The notes under the pieces: model-generated
What the model was told of the DNA's origin: nothing
The model's input: the letters and a program-made list of their open reading frames with translations, nothing else
Database searches by the model: none
Position numbers and translations under genes: made by a program
Part shown: piece after piece, positions 51,517 through 63,362 of the stretch
How positions within the stretch are numbered: position 1 is the first letter of the stretch
How the letters are laid out: every line of letters begins with the position of its first letter
Source: Acidobacteriota bacterium
GTDB lineage: Bacteria; Acidobacteriota; Blastocatellia; Pyrinomonadales; Pyrinomonadaceae
Direction: 5' to 3'
NCBI GenBank assembly: GCA_025463125.1
Contig: JAOAPX010000090.1
Location: 1-64,000 of the forward strand
DNA length: 64,000 nucleotides

Positions 51517-53271
51517 TTATTTTCTCAAACGCGCTTCGACGTTGTTTGCTTTGAGAGAATTTCCGGTTGCCCGCTGCAAATCGGCAATCGCTTTGTTCAG
51601 TTCGGTTTGCGCTCTAAGCTCCGCGCTGCGGGCGTTCATCAAAGCGGTCTGTCGTTCGAGAACTTTGTAAACGTCCGATTGCCCGTTGTCGAGTTTTCTT
51701 TGTTCGGATTCGTATTGTTTCAGCGAGTTTTCTCTCGAAATCGCCGCCGAACGAAGTCGCGCTTCGGAAGTTCTGACCGATTGCAGTGAATTGCGCACGT
51801 CAACCTGAATCGTTTGCTCGATCTGCTCGCGCTGCGTTTTGATCTGCTCGTTTTGCACGAGCGAGCGCCCCAACTGCGCTTTCGTTGTTTTATTACCGAA
51901 AAGCGGCAGATTTAACTGCACGCCGACGCGCAAAGTCGGGTAACGATTGGCGAAAACGTCGGAAATCGAGCTGCCCGTAATATTACCGAGCAAAGCCGTC
52001 TGCTGCTGGCAAGCCGGAGAAGTCGGCGCGGTCTGGCACGGCGACGGAAACGGGCTGCTGAAATCGGGATTCTGGCTGCCGCCGACGCCCGAAGTTGTGT
52101 AGCTCGCTATCAGATCGACTTGCGGTTTCGCCTGATCGCGATAAAATCTCTGGTCAATTTCGTTAATGTCTCTTTGCACGTTATTGACTTCCACTTCCGG
52201 GCGATTTGCCAGAGCTAAACCGAGCGCTTCGGGCAAAGTCGTATTCGGAGCGTCCAGATCGACCGAATCGGTCGGGACGATTGATTCGCTCCAGAGCATA
52301 TCGTTTTTGCTCGCCGAAATCAGGTTTTTCAAATTGTTTTCGGCGCGACCGACCGTTTCGAGCGCTTCGTAAACGCCTTGCTCGATGTTGGCGATTTGCG
52401 TTTCAGCCGCGACGATATCAATCGGCGCAAGCTGCCCTTCATCGACAAGGCGGCGATTGTGTTCGAGCTGCTGTTTCGCGTCGCGCACGCCGTCGCGCTG
52501 AACCTGCAAATTTCTTAAGGAAAACGTCAAATCCCAGTACGCGCGCTGAACGTTCGTAATTATTTCAATCGAACGCTGGCGAAACTGCGTGTCGGTCAAA
52601 CTCAGGTTGCGCTTGGCGATTTCGATCGTGCGGCGCGGCTGGTCGAACGAGCGCCCGCGTAAAAGCGGCTGCGTGACGCTGAAATTCAGCGAAGTATTAT
52701 TTTGCGGGCTTAAAATCGAAATCGGATTATCCGTCGTCAGGCGCTGGTTATTCGCGGTCGCGTTAAAAACGGTTCCGTATTTTCGCAAGTAGCCTTGAAA
52801 TCCCGCGTTTGCGTTGATCGAACTGTTGGTCGTCGTCGCGTTCGTGCTGAAAATAGAGACGTTCGGCACGGTCGCGCGCTCGTAAAAGGTTTGCCCGGTA
52901 AAACGCGGCTCATAATAGCCGTCGGCTGACTGCAAATCAAATTCGGCGATGCGCACATTTTGCCGCGAAACCTCGATATCCTTATTGTTTTCAAGCGCCA
53001 GCGAAATCGCTTCTTTTAACGAAAGCGGCTTTTGCTGAAGCATATCGACGCCGACTCTGCCGAGATCAGGCAAGCTTTTATCGTCAGATTCAAAAGAGGG
53101 CGCGATTGCCGGAACGCCGCTTAAATTTTCCGGCTGAACGTTCTGCGCGTCGTCAGGCTGTTTCTGCTCGATCGGCGTCGGTGAAGGTGTCGGCGTCGGC
53201 GTTTCCGTTTGGGCTTTTACCTGCCCGAAAGACAAAACAATTAAAGTTAAAATGAATAAATGCCTTTTCAT
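51517..53271 (-). CDS. TolC-family outer membrane efflux channel
   Basis: The protein has a signal peptide ('HLFILTLIVLSFGQVKAQ'), a Pro/Thr-rich linker, and two outer-membrane efflux (OEP) halves with long helices, for example 'QPLRGRSFDQPRRTIEIAKRN' and 'NRPEVEVNNVQRDINEIDQRF'. The ORF track runs from 53415, overlapping the RND gene end; the ATG at 53271 begins the signal peptide and is preferred (584 residues). It completes a tripartite pump with the MFP and RND proteins of the same operon, 41 nt after the RND gene. Confidence 0.92.
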   Translation of the reverse strand: MKRHLFILTLIVLSFGQVKAQTETPTPTPSPTPIEQKQPDDAQNVQPENLSGVPAIAPSFESDDKSLPDLGRVGVDMLQQKPLSLKEAISLALENNKDIEVSRQNVRIAEFDLQSADGYYEPRFTGQTFYERATVPNVSIFSTNATTTNSSINANAGFQGYLRKYGTVFNATANNQRLTTDNPISILSPQNNTSLNFSVTQPLLRGRSFDQPRRTIEIAKRNLSLTDTQFRQRSIEIITNVQRAYWDLTFSLRNLQVQRDGVRDAKQQLEHNRRLVDEGQLAPIDIVAAETQIANIEQGVYEALETVGRAENNLKNLISASKNDMLWSESIVPTDSVDLDAPNTTLPEALGLALANRPEVEVNNVQRDINEIDQRFYRDQAKPQVDLIASYTTSGVGGSQNPDFSSPFPSPCQTAPTSPACQQQTALLGNITGSSISDVFANRYPTLRVGVQLNLPLFGNKTTKAQLGRSLVQNEQIKTQREQIEQTIQVDVRNSLQSVRTSEARLRSAAISRENSLKQYESEQRKLDNGQSDVYKVLERQTALMNARSAELRAQTELNKAIADLQRATGNSLKANNVEARLRK

Positions 53272-53312
53272 ATAAATATCATAGGGGCAGGAATAAAACC
53301 TGCCCGTCGCAA

Positions 53313-56576
<3,264 letters not shown>

Positions 56577-56585
56577 AATTCTTTT

Positions 56586-56690
56586 AGTTTTTGGTTTTTA
56601 GTCTTTAGTTTTCGGTTTTTCGATTTCAGCTTGTTTGATCAACCTTTCTTTGCCTGTCAACAAACCGAAATCAAAAACCAAAAACCGGAA
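56586..56690. repeat. AT-rich imperfect inverted repeat between MFP and RND genes
   Basis: The 116-nt spacer has repeated ggttttt words on the left and aaaaacc words on the right, for example ggtttttcgatttc against gaaatcaaaaacc. The transcript can form a long weak hairpin inside the efflux operon, which may modulate expression of the downstream genes. Confidence 0.5.
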
Positions 56691-56692
56691 AC

Positions 56693-58024
56693 CTAGTTTT
56701 GCTGACGAACCAAGACACCGTCGTTGAGCAAGTTCAAATTATTTACAGCGACCGTTTCGTTTTCGCGTACGCCCTGTTTAACTTCGATGTAGTCGTTTTC
56801 CAAAAATCCGAGCTGAACCAGCCGTTCAGCCGCAAATCCGTCCTGTATAACGTAAACCCTGTTTGTTTCGCCTTCGGTTCGAACCGCCGCGACCGGAATC
56901 ATAACCGCGGGCGCCGGTTTCGGCTGCGTCAGGCGAACCGTCGCAAACTGTCCGGGCTTTAATAAACCGCCGACGTTTTCCACTTCCGCTTCGACCGTCA
57001 AAGTTCTCGAAGTCGCGTTGACGCTCGGCGAAATTCTAACGACTGTTCCGGCAAAATTGCGATCCGGGTAAGCGCTCGTCTGCAGAGAAATTCCCTGCCC
57101 GTTTGCGACCTGACCGATGGCTTGTTCCGGGATGTCTATGCGCAGACGCAAAACGCTCGTGCGAACGATCGTGGCTATTTTGCTGCTCGTCGCCGCAAAT
57201 TCGCCTAAATCGGCGACTCTTTCCGACACGTAGCCGCTGATCGGCGCGTAAACTACCGCGTCGGCAATCGCTTTTTCAGCCGAAGCCGTTTGCGTTCGCG
57301 CCGCGTCAGCCGCAGATTGCGCCGAGCGAACTGCCGCCTGGGCGGTTTCAACCTGAGATTGCGCCGTGCGAATGGCGGCGACAGCGACCGACGCGGTCGA
57401 ACGAGCTTCGTCGAGCTGTGCTCTTAATTGATCGCGCTGCGCTTTGCGCTGATCGTAAATCGTGCGCGCGATGTCGCCGGTTTCGAGCAATCTTTCGGCG
57501 CGCCCCAGTTCCTTTTCGGCTAATTCAAGTTGAGCCGAGGTGGCGCGAACCTGTGAGAATGATTCGATATTAAAATTTGAACCTTCGGTCAAACCGAGCC
57601 GAGCCTGTGTTTGCCGCACGTTTGCGCGCGCCGCTTCGACCTGCGCCTGCGCCTGACGAACGCCCGAATCGGCTTGCGCCACCTGCGCCTGCGCCTGTTC
57701 GAGCCTGATGCGAGCATCGCGATTATCGAGCCGCACCAAAACGTCGCCCCTGTTGACATAGCTTCCGATGTCGAAATTCACTTCGACAATTTTTCCGCCG
57801 ACCGTCGGCGCGACGTCCGTCTGCGCGTCGCTGGCTAAATTACCGGTCGCTTCGAAATAAGTCGGAATCTGGCGAATAACCGCCTGCGCCGCCGCTACGT
57901 CAATAACCGTCGGCGCAGCGTTTGCTGTATTTGCCGGACTCGCTTTTGAACCGCCGCACGAAGCAATAAACAGCGAAAATGAAAACACTGAAACGGCAAA
58001 AAATATAAATTTGATTGCTTTCAT
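56693..58024 (-). CDS. Efflux membrane fusion lipoprotein (HlyD/AcrA type)
   Basis: The protein starts with a lipoprotein signal whose lipobox is 'IASC', and has the MFP order: beta-barrel/lipoyl half ('VPTVGGKIVEVNFDIGSYVN'), a long alpha-helical hairpin rich in Gln/Ala ('QAQAQVAQADSGVRQAQAQV'), the second lipoyl half ('YAPISGYVSERVADLGEFA') and the C-terminal domain. The helical hairpin is longer than in AcrA. I use the ATG at 58024 because the signal peptide starts there, not the ORF-track 58093. It links the inner RND pump to TolC. Length is 443. Confidence 0.93.
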   Translation of the reverse strand: MKAIKFIFFAVSVFSFSLFIASCGGSKASPANTANAAPTVIDVAAAQAVIRQIPTYFEATGNLASDAQTDVAPTVGGKIVEVNFDIGSYVNRGDVLVRLDNRDARIRLEQAQAQVAQADSGVRQAQAQVEAARANVRQTQARLGLTEGSNFNIESFSQVRATSAQLELAEKELGRAERLLETGDIARTIYDQRKAQRDQLRAQLDEARSTASVAVAAIRTAQSQVETAQAAVRSAQSAADAARTQTASAEKAIADAVVYAPISGYVSERVADLGEFAATSSKIATIVRTSVLRLRIDIPEQAIGQVANGQGISLQTSAYPDRNFAGTVVRISPSVNATSRTLTVEAEVENVGGLLKPGQFATVRLTQPKPAPAVMIPVAAVRTEGETNRVYVIQDGFAAERLVQLGFLENDYIEVKQGVRENETVAVNNLNLLNDGVLVRQQN

Positions 58025-58058
58025 AAAATATATATGTCTAAAAATAACTTGCGTCTTA

Positions 58059-58706
58059 CTACTTACAAATTCCGCGAAGCAATATTTCGGCAAAACCGCG
58101 AGCCGCTTCTTCGTTGGAAATTTTTAATAATTTCTGATCCTTGTCCCAAAGAATATTATTCAGCGAGTGATGAACGAACATCCCCATAAAAGCCCGGATC
58201 GCCACGTTCGGCTCGACTTCGCGAAACACGCCGTCTTTTTGCCGCTCGCGAATATAAGAGCCTAAAAACTCATAAACGTCCGTGATAAAACTTTCAAAAA
58301 ACATTCGCGCCAAATCGTGCTGTTCGAGCGCCGAATGAAGCATCAGGCGCAAAAAATCACAGTCTTCGTGGTGATGATCGAGCGCGTTTAAAGCCATTGT
58401 ATAAAACACGCCGAAATCATCTTTTGCCGCTATTTTGTCAGCCAGCAACTCAAACGGATTCGGAAACGAGCGATTACAAGCTTTGCGATCGAGAATCGCC
58501 GAATAGAGCTCTTCCTTGTTAGCGAAATGTTTGAAAACCATCGCTTCGGAAACGCCTGCCTTGACAGCGATTTCCTTTGTCGTTGTTCCGCTAAAGCCTT
58601 TTTCGGAAAAAAGGCGCATCGCGATTTCTAAAATCTGCTGGCGGCGAACATCGCCTGCCATACGCGTTGCGATAACTTCTAAATTCTTTTCCAATCTTTG
58701 CTCCAT
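58059..58706 (-). CDS. TetR-family transcriptional regulator of the efflux operon
   Basis: The N-terminal helix-turn-helix is typical: 'ILEIAMRLFSEKGFSGTTTKEIAVKAGVSEAMVFKHFANKEEL' in outline, with a C-terminal ligand-binding domain (about 70-215). The gene is first in a unit with MFP, RND and tolC on the minus strand. An 18-bp palindrome lies just upstream of its start, which suggests that it represses itself and the pump genes until a drug-like ligand binds. The N-terminus before the HTH (17 residues) is extended, and an internal Met ('MAGDVRRQQ') is an alternative start. Confidence 0.92.
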   Translation of the reverse strand: MEQRLEKNLEVIATRMAGDVRRQQILEIAMRLFSEKGFSGTTTKEIAVKAGVSEAMVFKHFANKEELYSAILDRKACNRSFPNPFELLADKIAAKDDFGVFYTMALNALDHHHEDCDFLRLMLHSALEQHDLARMFFESFITDVYEFLGSYIRERQKDGVFREVEPNVAIRAFMGMFVHHSLNNILWDKDQKLLKISNEEAARGFAEILLRGICK

Positions 58707-58716
58707 TTTCGGGTGA

Positions 58717-58734
58717 TAAGTAAGTGCTTACTTA
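58717..58734. promoter_or_regulatory. Palindromic operator upstream of the tetR gene
   Basis: taagtaagtgcttactta is a perfect 8-bp inverted repeat with a 2-bp centre, 10-27 nt upstream of the tetR start codon. Its position and symmetry fit a TetR-type operator. No other copy of this palindrome was noticed in the window. Confidence 0.8.
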
Positions 58735-58945
58735 CTTTCTCATTTCAGTAGTTTTCTGTCAATCGCGCCGACGGTAATTTTCGTAAAGATTGATGTAAAA
58801 TCTTTCATAAAAACATTTGAACAGTTGACGGTAAAATTCGTATCAACTTTTAACGAGCAGAAGACATCCGAACAATGTCACGGTAAATTTAGCGGCAAAC
58901 GATTTTTGGGTTACAAGAAAACTTACGAAAAGGAGAATTTAATAA

Positions 58946-59275
58946 ATGGAAAATCAAGACCAGAAAGGATTGATCAAAATGGAAGAAACCGACGTAAACG
59001 ACGAGGCAACTTACAACGAATATATGGGCGATTATAAAGGACAGGCGCAGGAATACGGGCAGCGTCTTCAAGACGCGGCGACAAAAGCGAGAGATTTTGC
59101 CAGCGAAAAATTCTCGCAGGCGAACGATAAATTCAAGGAACTTCAAAACAAAGATCCGAAAGAATTGGTCGAAGAAGCAAAAGAATACGCACGGCATAAA
59201 CCCGGGCAGGCTCTTCTTATTTCAGCCGTGGTCGGTTTGGTAGTAGGCGCGATTTTGCGCGGCGGCAGAAGATAA
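58946..59275 (+). CDS. ElaB/YqjD-like (DUF883) membrane-anchored protein
   Basis: The 109-residue protein has an amphipathic helical N-terminus and ends with 'GQALLISAVVGLVVGAILRGGRR', the short C-terminal membrane anchor of the ElaB/YqjD family. In E. coli such proteins tether ribosomes or respond to stress in stationary phase. A ribosome-binding site (aaggagaatttaata) is present. It is followed by a strong bidirectional terminator. There is no signal peptide, so the anchor is a tail anchor. Confidence 0.85.
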   Translation: MENQDQKGLIKMEETDVNDEATYNEYMGDYKGQAQEYGQRLQDAATKARDFASEKFSQANDKFKELQNKDPKELVEEAKEYARHKPGQALLISAVVGLVVGAILRGGRR

Positions 59276-59292
59276 ACCACGGTTTTTACAAT

Positions 59293-59330
59293 AAAAAAGG
59301 CGACTCTAAAATGCCAGAGTCGCCTTTTTT
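59293..59330. terminator. Bidirectional terminator between convergent DUF883 and zinc-ribbon genes
   Basis: A perfect 15-bp stem (aaaaaaggcgactct / agagtcgcctttttt) with an 8-nt loop carries T runs on both strands, about 20 nt from either stop codon. Confidence 0.95.
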
Positions 59331-59357
59331 ATTTAGTTTTTATTAAAGATAGAAAAC

Positions 59358-59708
59358 TCAAGCCTGAGCGTGAATCAAACGGCGCGTGCGATCGCCGAAT
59401 AAAACATCAATTTTTTGCGGTTCGATAACAGCCGTGACTTCGCCCTGCCCGAAGGTCGAATGCAGCATCGCCTGACCTTTGCGGTATTTACGCGTTCGGT
59501 CGTAAGGTGAAGCGGTTTTCGATTTGCCCATCGCCACAGAAGTTTTTACTCCGCGACTGAATGTGCTCGAAGTCGAGCAAACCTGACAGATCGCTTTCGT
59601 GATCGTGCCCTGCTTGGTCGCCGTTTCAACCGTGTGACTTTGTTCGACATCGCAACCCGAACATAACATTGTCAGCGTTTCGCCTACTGCATATTTTTGA
59701 TTTTTCAT
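59358..59708 (-). CDS. Zinc-ribbon protein with C-terminal CarD/UvrD-tail-like domain
   Basis: The 116-residue protein has two CxxC pairs ('MLCSGCDVEQ' and 'AICQVCSTSS') that form a zinc ribbon, then a basic linker, then 'KYRKGQAMLHSTFGQGEVTAV', a segment that resembles the small beta-domain at the C-terminus of UvrD/PcrA helicases or CarD-like proteins. It begins 19 nt after the rhlE stop, with an 'aaaggagac' ribosome-binding site, so it is co-transcribed with the helicase. A nucleic-acid or RNA-polymerase-binding accessory role is inferred. Confidence 0.75.
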   Translation of the reverse strand: MKNQKYAVGETLTMLCSGCDVEQSHTVETATKQGTITKAICQVCSTSSTFSRGVKTSVAMGKSKTASPYDRTRKYRKGQAMLHSTFGQGEVTAVIEPQKIDVLFGDRTRRLIHAQA

Positions 59709-59727
59709 AACTTAAAAGTCTCCTTTT

Positions 59728-60930
59728 TTATCTTGAACGTCGCGGACGAAAAGAACGAAAAGTCTTTTTCCCCGTAGAAAGTTTATTTGCTGAAGAGGTT
59801 AATGACGGCATCACGCCGCCGAAATTCGGCAGTAAAATACGCTCGACCTTTTGACCGGTCAAACGCTCGATCGCACGCATCGTGTGCTCCTCGGCACTGG
59901 TTACCAGTGTGATTGCGCGACCTTTATTTCCCGCGCGACCCGTGCGCCCGATACGGTGAACGTAATCCTCGGGAGCTTCCGGCACATCGTAATTGATAAC
60001 GTGTGAAACCGAATCGATGTCAATTCCGCGAGCGGCAACGTCCGTAGCTATCAGCACGCGCGTTTTACCGTTTTTGAAACTTCGCAGAGCGGCTTCGCGC
60101 TGCGACTGCGAACGGTCGCCGTGTATGCGGTTCGAAGCATGTGAACGTGCTTCGAGAATATGCGAAAGGCGATCTGCGCCGCGTTTCGTGCGTGTAAAAA
60201 CCAGCACGCGCTCGAATTTTTCACGCTCGAGCAAATCGAGAAGAAGAACGGTTTTCGAAGCTGCGGCAACCGGGTAGACGCTTTGCTCGATCAATTCCGA
60301 AGTTTTTCCGCGTCGGCTGGCTTCGACAAATTCCGGCGCATTCATTATGGAATGCGTAATTCTTTCGATTTCCGGCGACATGGTCGCTGAAAAAAGAAGA
60401 GTTTGACGCTTGACCGGCAGAATTTTAACGATTCGTTTTATCGCCGGTAAAAATCCCATATCGAGCATACGATCGGCTTCATCGAGCACGAGCGTTTCGA
60501 GATTTGAAAAATCAATCGCGCCCTGCTCCATAAAATCCATCAATCGTCCGGGAGTAGCAACGATAATGTGAGCGCCGCGTCTTAAAGCTTCGGCTTGCTG
60601 GCGATATCCGGCACCGCCGATGATTGACGCGCAGCGAATGCCTTTCGGCGCGAGGTCGCGACAGGCGGCTTCTGTTTGATTAGCGAGTTCGCGCGTCGGC
60701 GCAAGCACTAAAACAGAAGTCCCTTTCGACTTTTCATTAATTATTTTTTGTAGAACCGGAAGCAAAAACGCTGCGGTTTTCCCCGTTCCGGTTTCGGCGC
60801 AGGCGATAATGTCCGCGCCACCCAAAGCGATCGGAATCGCTTGTTTTTGAATTGGTGTCGGCTCCGTAAAGCCGAGCGACTCGCATCTGCTCGTTAAAAC
60901 AGGCAGCAAGCCTAAGTCTTTAAAACTCAT
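59728..60930 (-). CDS. rhlE: DEAD-box RNA helicase, RhlE type
   Basis: RhlE-type helicases remodel rRNA and mRNA, often in the cold. Motifs are Q motif 'GFTEPTPIQKQAIPIAL', Walker A 'AETGTGKTAAF', 'PTRELANQT', DEAD 'VLDEADRMLDMGF', 'SAT' ('LLFSATMSPEI'), 'ARGIDI' and 'YVHRIGRTGRAG'. The C-terminus is short and basic ('KLSTGKKTFRSFRPRRSR'). The zinc-ribbon gene follows after 19 nt and is probably in the same transcript. Length is 400. Confidence 0.94.
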   Translation of the reverse strand: MSFKDLGLLPVLTSRCESLGFTEPTPIQKQAIPIALGGADIIACAETGTGKTAAFLLPVLQKIINEKSKGTSVLVLAPTRELANQTEAACRDLAPKGIRCASIIGGAGYRQQAEALRRGAHIIVATPGRLMDFMEQGAIDFSNLETLVLDEADRMLDMGFLPAIKRIVKILPVKRQTLLFSATMSPEIERITHSIMNAPEFVEASRRGKTSELIEQSVYPVAAASKTVLLLDLLEREKFERVLVFTRTKRGADRLSHILEARSHASNRIHGDRSQSQREAALRSFKNGKTRVLIATDVAARGIDIDSVSHVINYDVPEAPEDYVHRIGRTGRAGNKGRAITLVTSAEEHTMRAIERLTGQKVERILLPNFGGVMPSLTSSANKLSTGKKTFRSFRPRRSR

Positions 60931-61547
60931 TTGTATCAGTAATCCTTTAATCTTTACTCAACCGAAAAACTCTAAGCGTTTTTTGAAAAACATAAAAAGC
61001 ATCATCGGCACAAAATAATTTTTGCTGACGTAAAAATGCCTTCTCCCGTGTTTTTCAGGAGTTTATAAGAAGTATCCAACGAAAGTGTGCTTCAGTGTAA
61101 CGGTTGCAACGGAAGTGTTTGCGTTCGAAAGCTCAAAAAAAGTGAGCCGCTTCTAACAGTTATAAACGAACCTGCCCTCGAACTATCCAAAACGCCGCCG
61201 CTTAAAATCTATCAATTGGGACGAACTACCGTTGATGAAAGAGAGAAGGAATTGCCGTTTACTATTATGCCTTATTTAAGCAATAAAAGCAATCGTATTG
61301 GTTTAGATGCAAAAACCCAAGTTATGGTTAAATAATTTTTCACTTATTATCAATATCATTACAGGCTAAAAAATTTCAGCAAAAACCTTTTATATTAATT
61401 GTTTAAAGGCATTGCTCAGCTTACCGCCGCTTAGATGTCAGAGGATAAAAGCAATCTTTTTTTCGGTCACTTAAATTTTAGTTTTAAGTTTCCTAACCCG
61501 CGCGTATGTTTTGCTTCTTATTTAAAACCGACGTTATCATTAATTTA
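60931..61547. other. 617-nt gap between rhlE and mug, possible small Cys-containing ORF
   Basis: The region carries no clear gene. A GTG-started frame (61087-61335, plus strand, 82 codons) encodes 'LQCNGCNGSVCVRKLKKSEP' then 'LKIYQLGRTTVDEREKELP'. It has no clear ribosome-binding site, and the first 60 nt contain two similar words (caacgaaagtgtgc and caacggaagtgtttgc), so it may be a degraded gene or a chance frame. The rest is AT-rich and holds the promoters of the flanking genes. Confidence 0.35.
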
Positions 61548-62093
61548 ATGAAAAACTTTAAACCGACAAAAGAAGATTTACGTGACGCGGTTAACCGCAC
61601 GACCGAAGATTTGATTGATTATAATCTGAACGTCTTGTTTTGCGGCATCAACCCGGGAATGTGGTCGGGCGCGACCGGTTTTCATTTCGCCAAACCGGGC
61701 AACCGATTCTGGAAGGCTCTTTATCTCGGTGGATTTACAGACCGCCTTTTACATCCTTCGGAAGAGCATGAATTACTCGAAAACGGGTACGGAATCACGT
61801 GTTTCTGTAAACGAACGACCGCCAGAGCCGACGAATTGACAACCGAAGAATACATCGAAGGCGGCAAAGTTCTCGTAAAAAAGATTATTAAATATAAGCC
61901 GCGTTTTTTGGCGGTTCTCGGCATCGGAGCCTACCGGACGGCTTTTAATTTACCGAAAGCGAAATTAGGCTTGCAAAACGAAAAATTCGGCAGCGCGCGC
62001 GTTTGGCTGCTGCCGAATCCGAGCGGATTAAACGCTCATTATCAATTGAATGATTTGGCTCAGCTTTTTTCCGAGTTGAGAAATTCAATCTGA
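61548..62093 (+). CDS. mug: G/U mismatch-specific uracil-DNA glycosylase
   Basis: Mug removes uracil or related bases opposite guanine. The catalytic motif is 'FCGINPGMWSGATGFHFAKPGN' in outline with 'CGINPG' and the second loop 'LPNPSGLNAHY', both typical of the Mug/TDG family. The ORF track starts at 61506, but the family N-terminus fits 'MKNFKPTKEDLRDAV' at 61548 (181 residues), so I prefer it. It is transcribed alone and ends 63 nt before the convergent aldo/keto reductase. Confidence 0.92.
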   Translation: MKNFKPTKEDLRDAVNRTTEDLIDYNLNVLFCGINPGMWSGATGFHFAKPGNRFWKALYLGGFTDRLLHPSEEHELLENGYGITCFCKRTTARADELTTEEYIEGGKVLVKKIIKYKPRFLAVLGIGAYRTAFNLPKAKLGLQNEKFGSARVWLLPNPSGLNAHYQLNDLAQLFSELRNSI

Positions 62094-62156
62094 CGCCAAA
62101 TCCGATTTGTGATTTCGAACATATGCGGCGCAAAAGGCGCGACGATCCATATTCGA

Positions 62157-63116
62157 TTAAGCCGGAGCTTCGATTTCCGGAAGATCCTTTAAAAGTTCAT
62201 CGATTGCCTGAAGAGTGTGAGCGGATAGCTTTACGCCGGACGCCGCCGCGTTATCGACAACCTGTTCGGGACGGCTCGCGCCGATGATCGCCGAAGAAAC
62301 GCGTTCGTCGCGCAAAACCCACGCGAGCGCGAGCTGCGCCATCGAAAGGTTTTCCGCCGCCGCGAGCGGGCGCAGTTTCTCGACGAGTTCGAAAATTTCG
62401 TCGCGCATTAAACGATTGATCGCGACATTCATTTTATCGTTTGCCGCGCGCGAATCGTTCGGGATTTGCTGTCCGGCTTTGTATTTTCCGGTTAAAACTC
62501 CCTGACCGAGCGGCGACCAGACGATTTGCCCGATTCCGTTTGCCGCGCAGATCGGGAAAACTTCTTTCTCGGGCTCGCGCCATAAAATCGAATACTGCGG
62601 CTGACTCGACACGAATTTTTCTACGCCCGTCATTTCCGCCGCGGCTTTGATCTGTTCGGCGCTCCATTCGCTGAAACCGAGATATCGAACCTTGCCTTCG
62701 CGAACGACTTCGGATAAGGCAGCCAAGGTTTCTTCGAGCGGCGTTTCTTCGTCGTAGCGATGACATTGATATAAATCAACGTAATCGGTTTTCAACCTTT
62801 TCAAAGAATCGTTTAATTGTTTGTGTATCTGAGCGCGCGACAAGCCGCTGTCGGTTTCGGTCATCGGAAAGAAAAGTTTGGTGGCTAAAACGTAAGAATC
62901 GCGCGGGCGGTCGCTTAAAACTTCGCCGAGAAACGTTTCCGAAGCTCCTTTGCCGTAGATATTCGCCGTGTCTATAAAATTGATTCCGACTTCGAACGCT
63001 TTTTCCACACACGCCGCCGCTTTTTCGCGCTCGACTCCGCCCGAATACGTCAGCCACGTTCCCAAACTGATTTCCGAAACAGTTAAATCGCTATCGCCTA
63101 ATTGTCTATATTTCAT
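62157..63116 (-). CDS. Aldo/keto reductase
   Basis: The 319-residue protein has the AKR barrel with Asp49 and Tyr54 of the catalytic tetrad ('NFIDTANIYGKG'), Lys in 'VLATKLFFP' and His in 'DLYQCHRYDEETP', plus the NADP-binding end 'AIIGASRPEQVVDNAAA'. The pattern is that of the Kv-beta-like subfamily, which reduces aldehydes with NADPH. No partner gene is visible, so the physiological substrate is unknown. Confidence 0.93.
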   Translation of the reverse strand: MKYRQLGDSDLTVSEISLGTWLTYSGGVEREKAAACVEKAFEVGINFIDTANIYGKGASETFLGEVLSDRPRDSYVLATKLFFPMTETDSGLSRAQIHKQLNDSLKRLKTDYVDLYQCHRYDEETPLEETLAALSEVVREGKVRYLGFSEWSAEQIKAAAEMTGVEKFVSSQPQYSILWREPEKEVFPICAANGIGQIVWSPLGQGVLTGKYKAGQQIPNDSRAANDKMNVAINRLMRDEIFELVEKLRPLAAAENLSMAQLALAWVLRDERVSSAIIGASRPEQVVDNAAASGVKLSAHTLQAIDELLKDLPEIEAPA

Positions 63117-63256
63117 AGAAAATTTTCCTTTTTATAAATTCAATCCGCAAATCAAAGTATGTATTACAGATTATAATTTTACGTGTTATTAGCAAACCGC
63201 GAAAACCGTTTTACAGGCGAAAATAAAGCAATAACAAGTGAAATTAACAAGTGAAA

Positions 63257-63290
63257 TAAAAAAAGAGCCGGCTCTAAGCGGTCGGCTCTT
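63257..63290 (-). terminator. Rho-independent terminator after sucA
   Basis: On the minus strand arms aagagccg and cggctctt close a 12-nt loop and are followed by seven T residues, about 70 nt after the sucA stop codon. Confidence 0.8.
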
Positions 63291-63362
63291 CTTTTATTTA
63301 ATTTTACCGTTTTTTACCGTTAAGCCCGATAAAAATCTGTGAGACTTTCATTTTCCCGCAAA

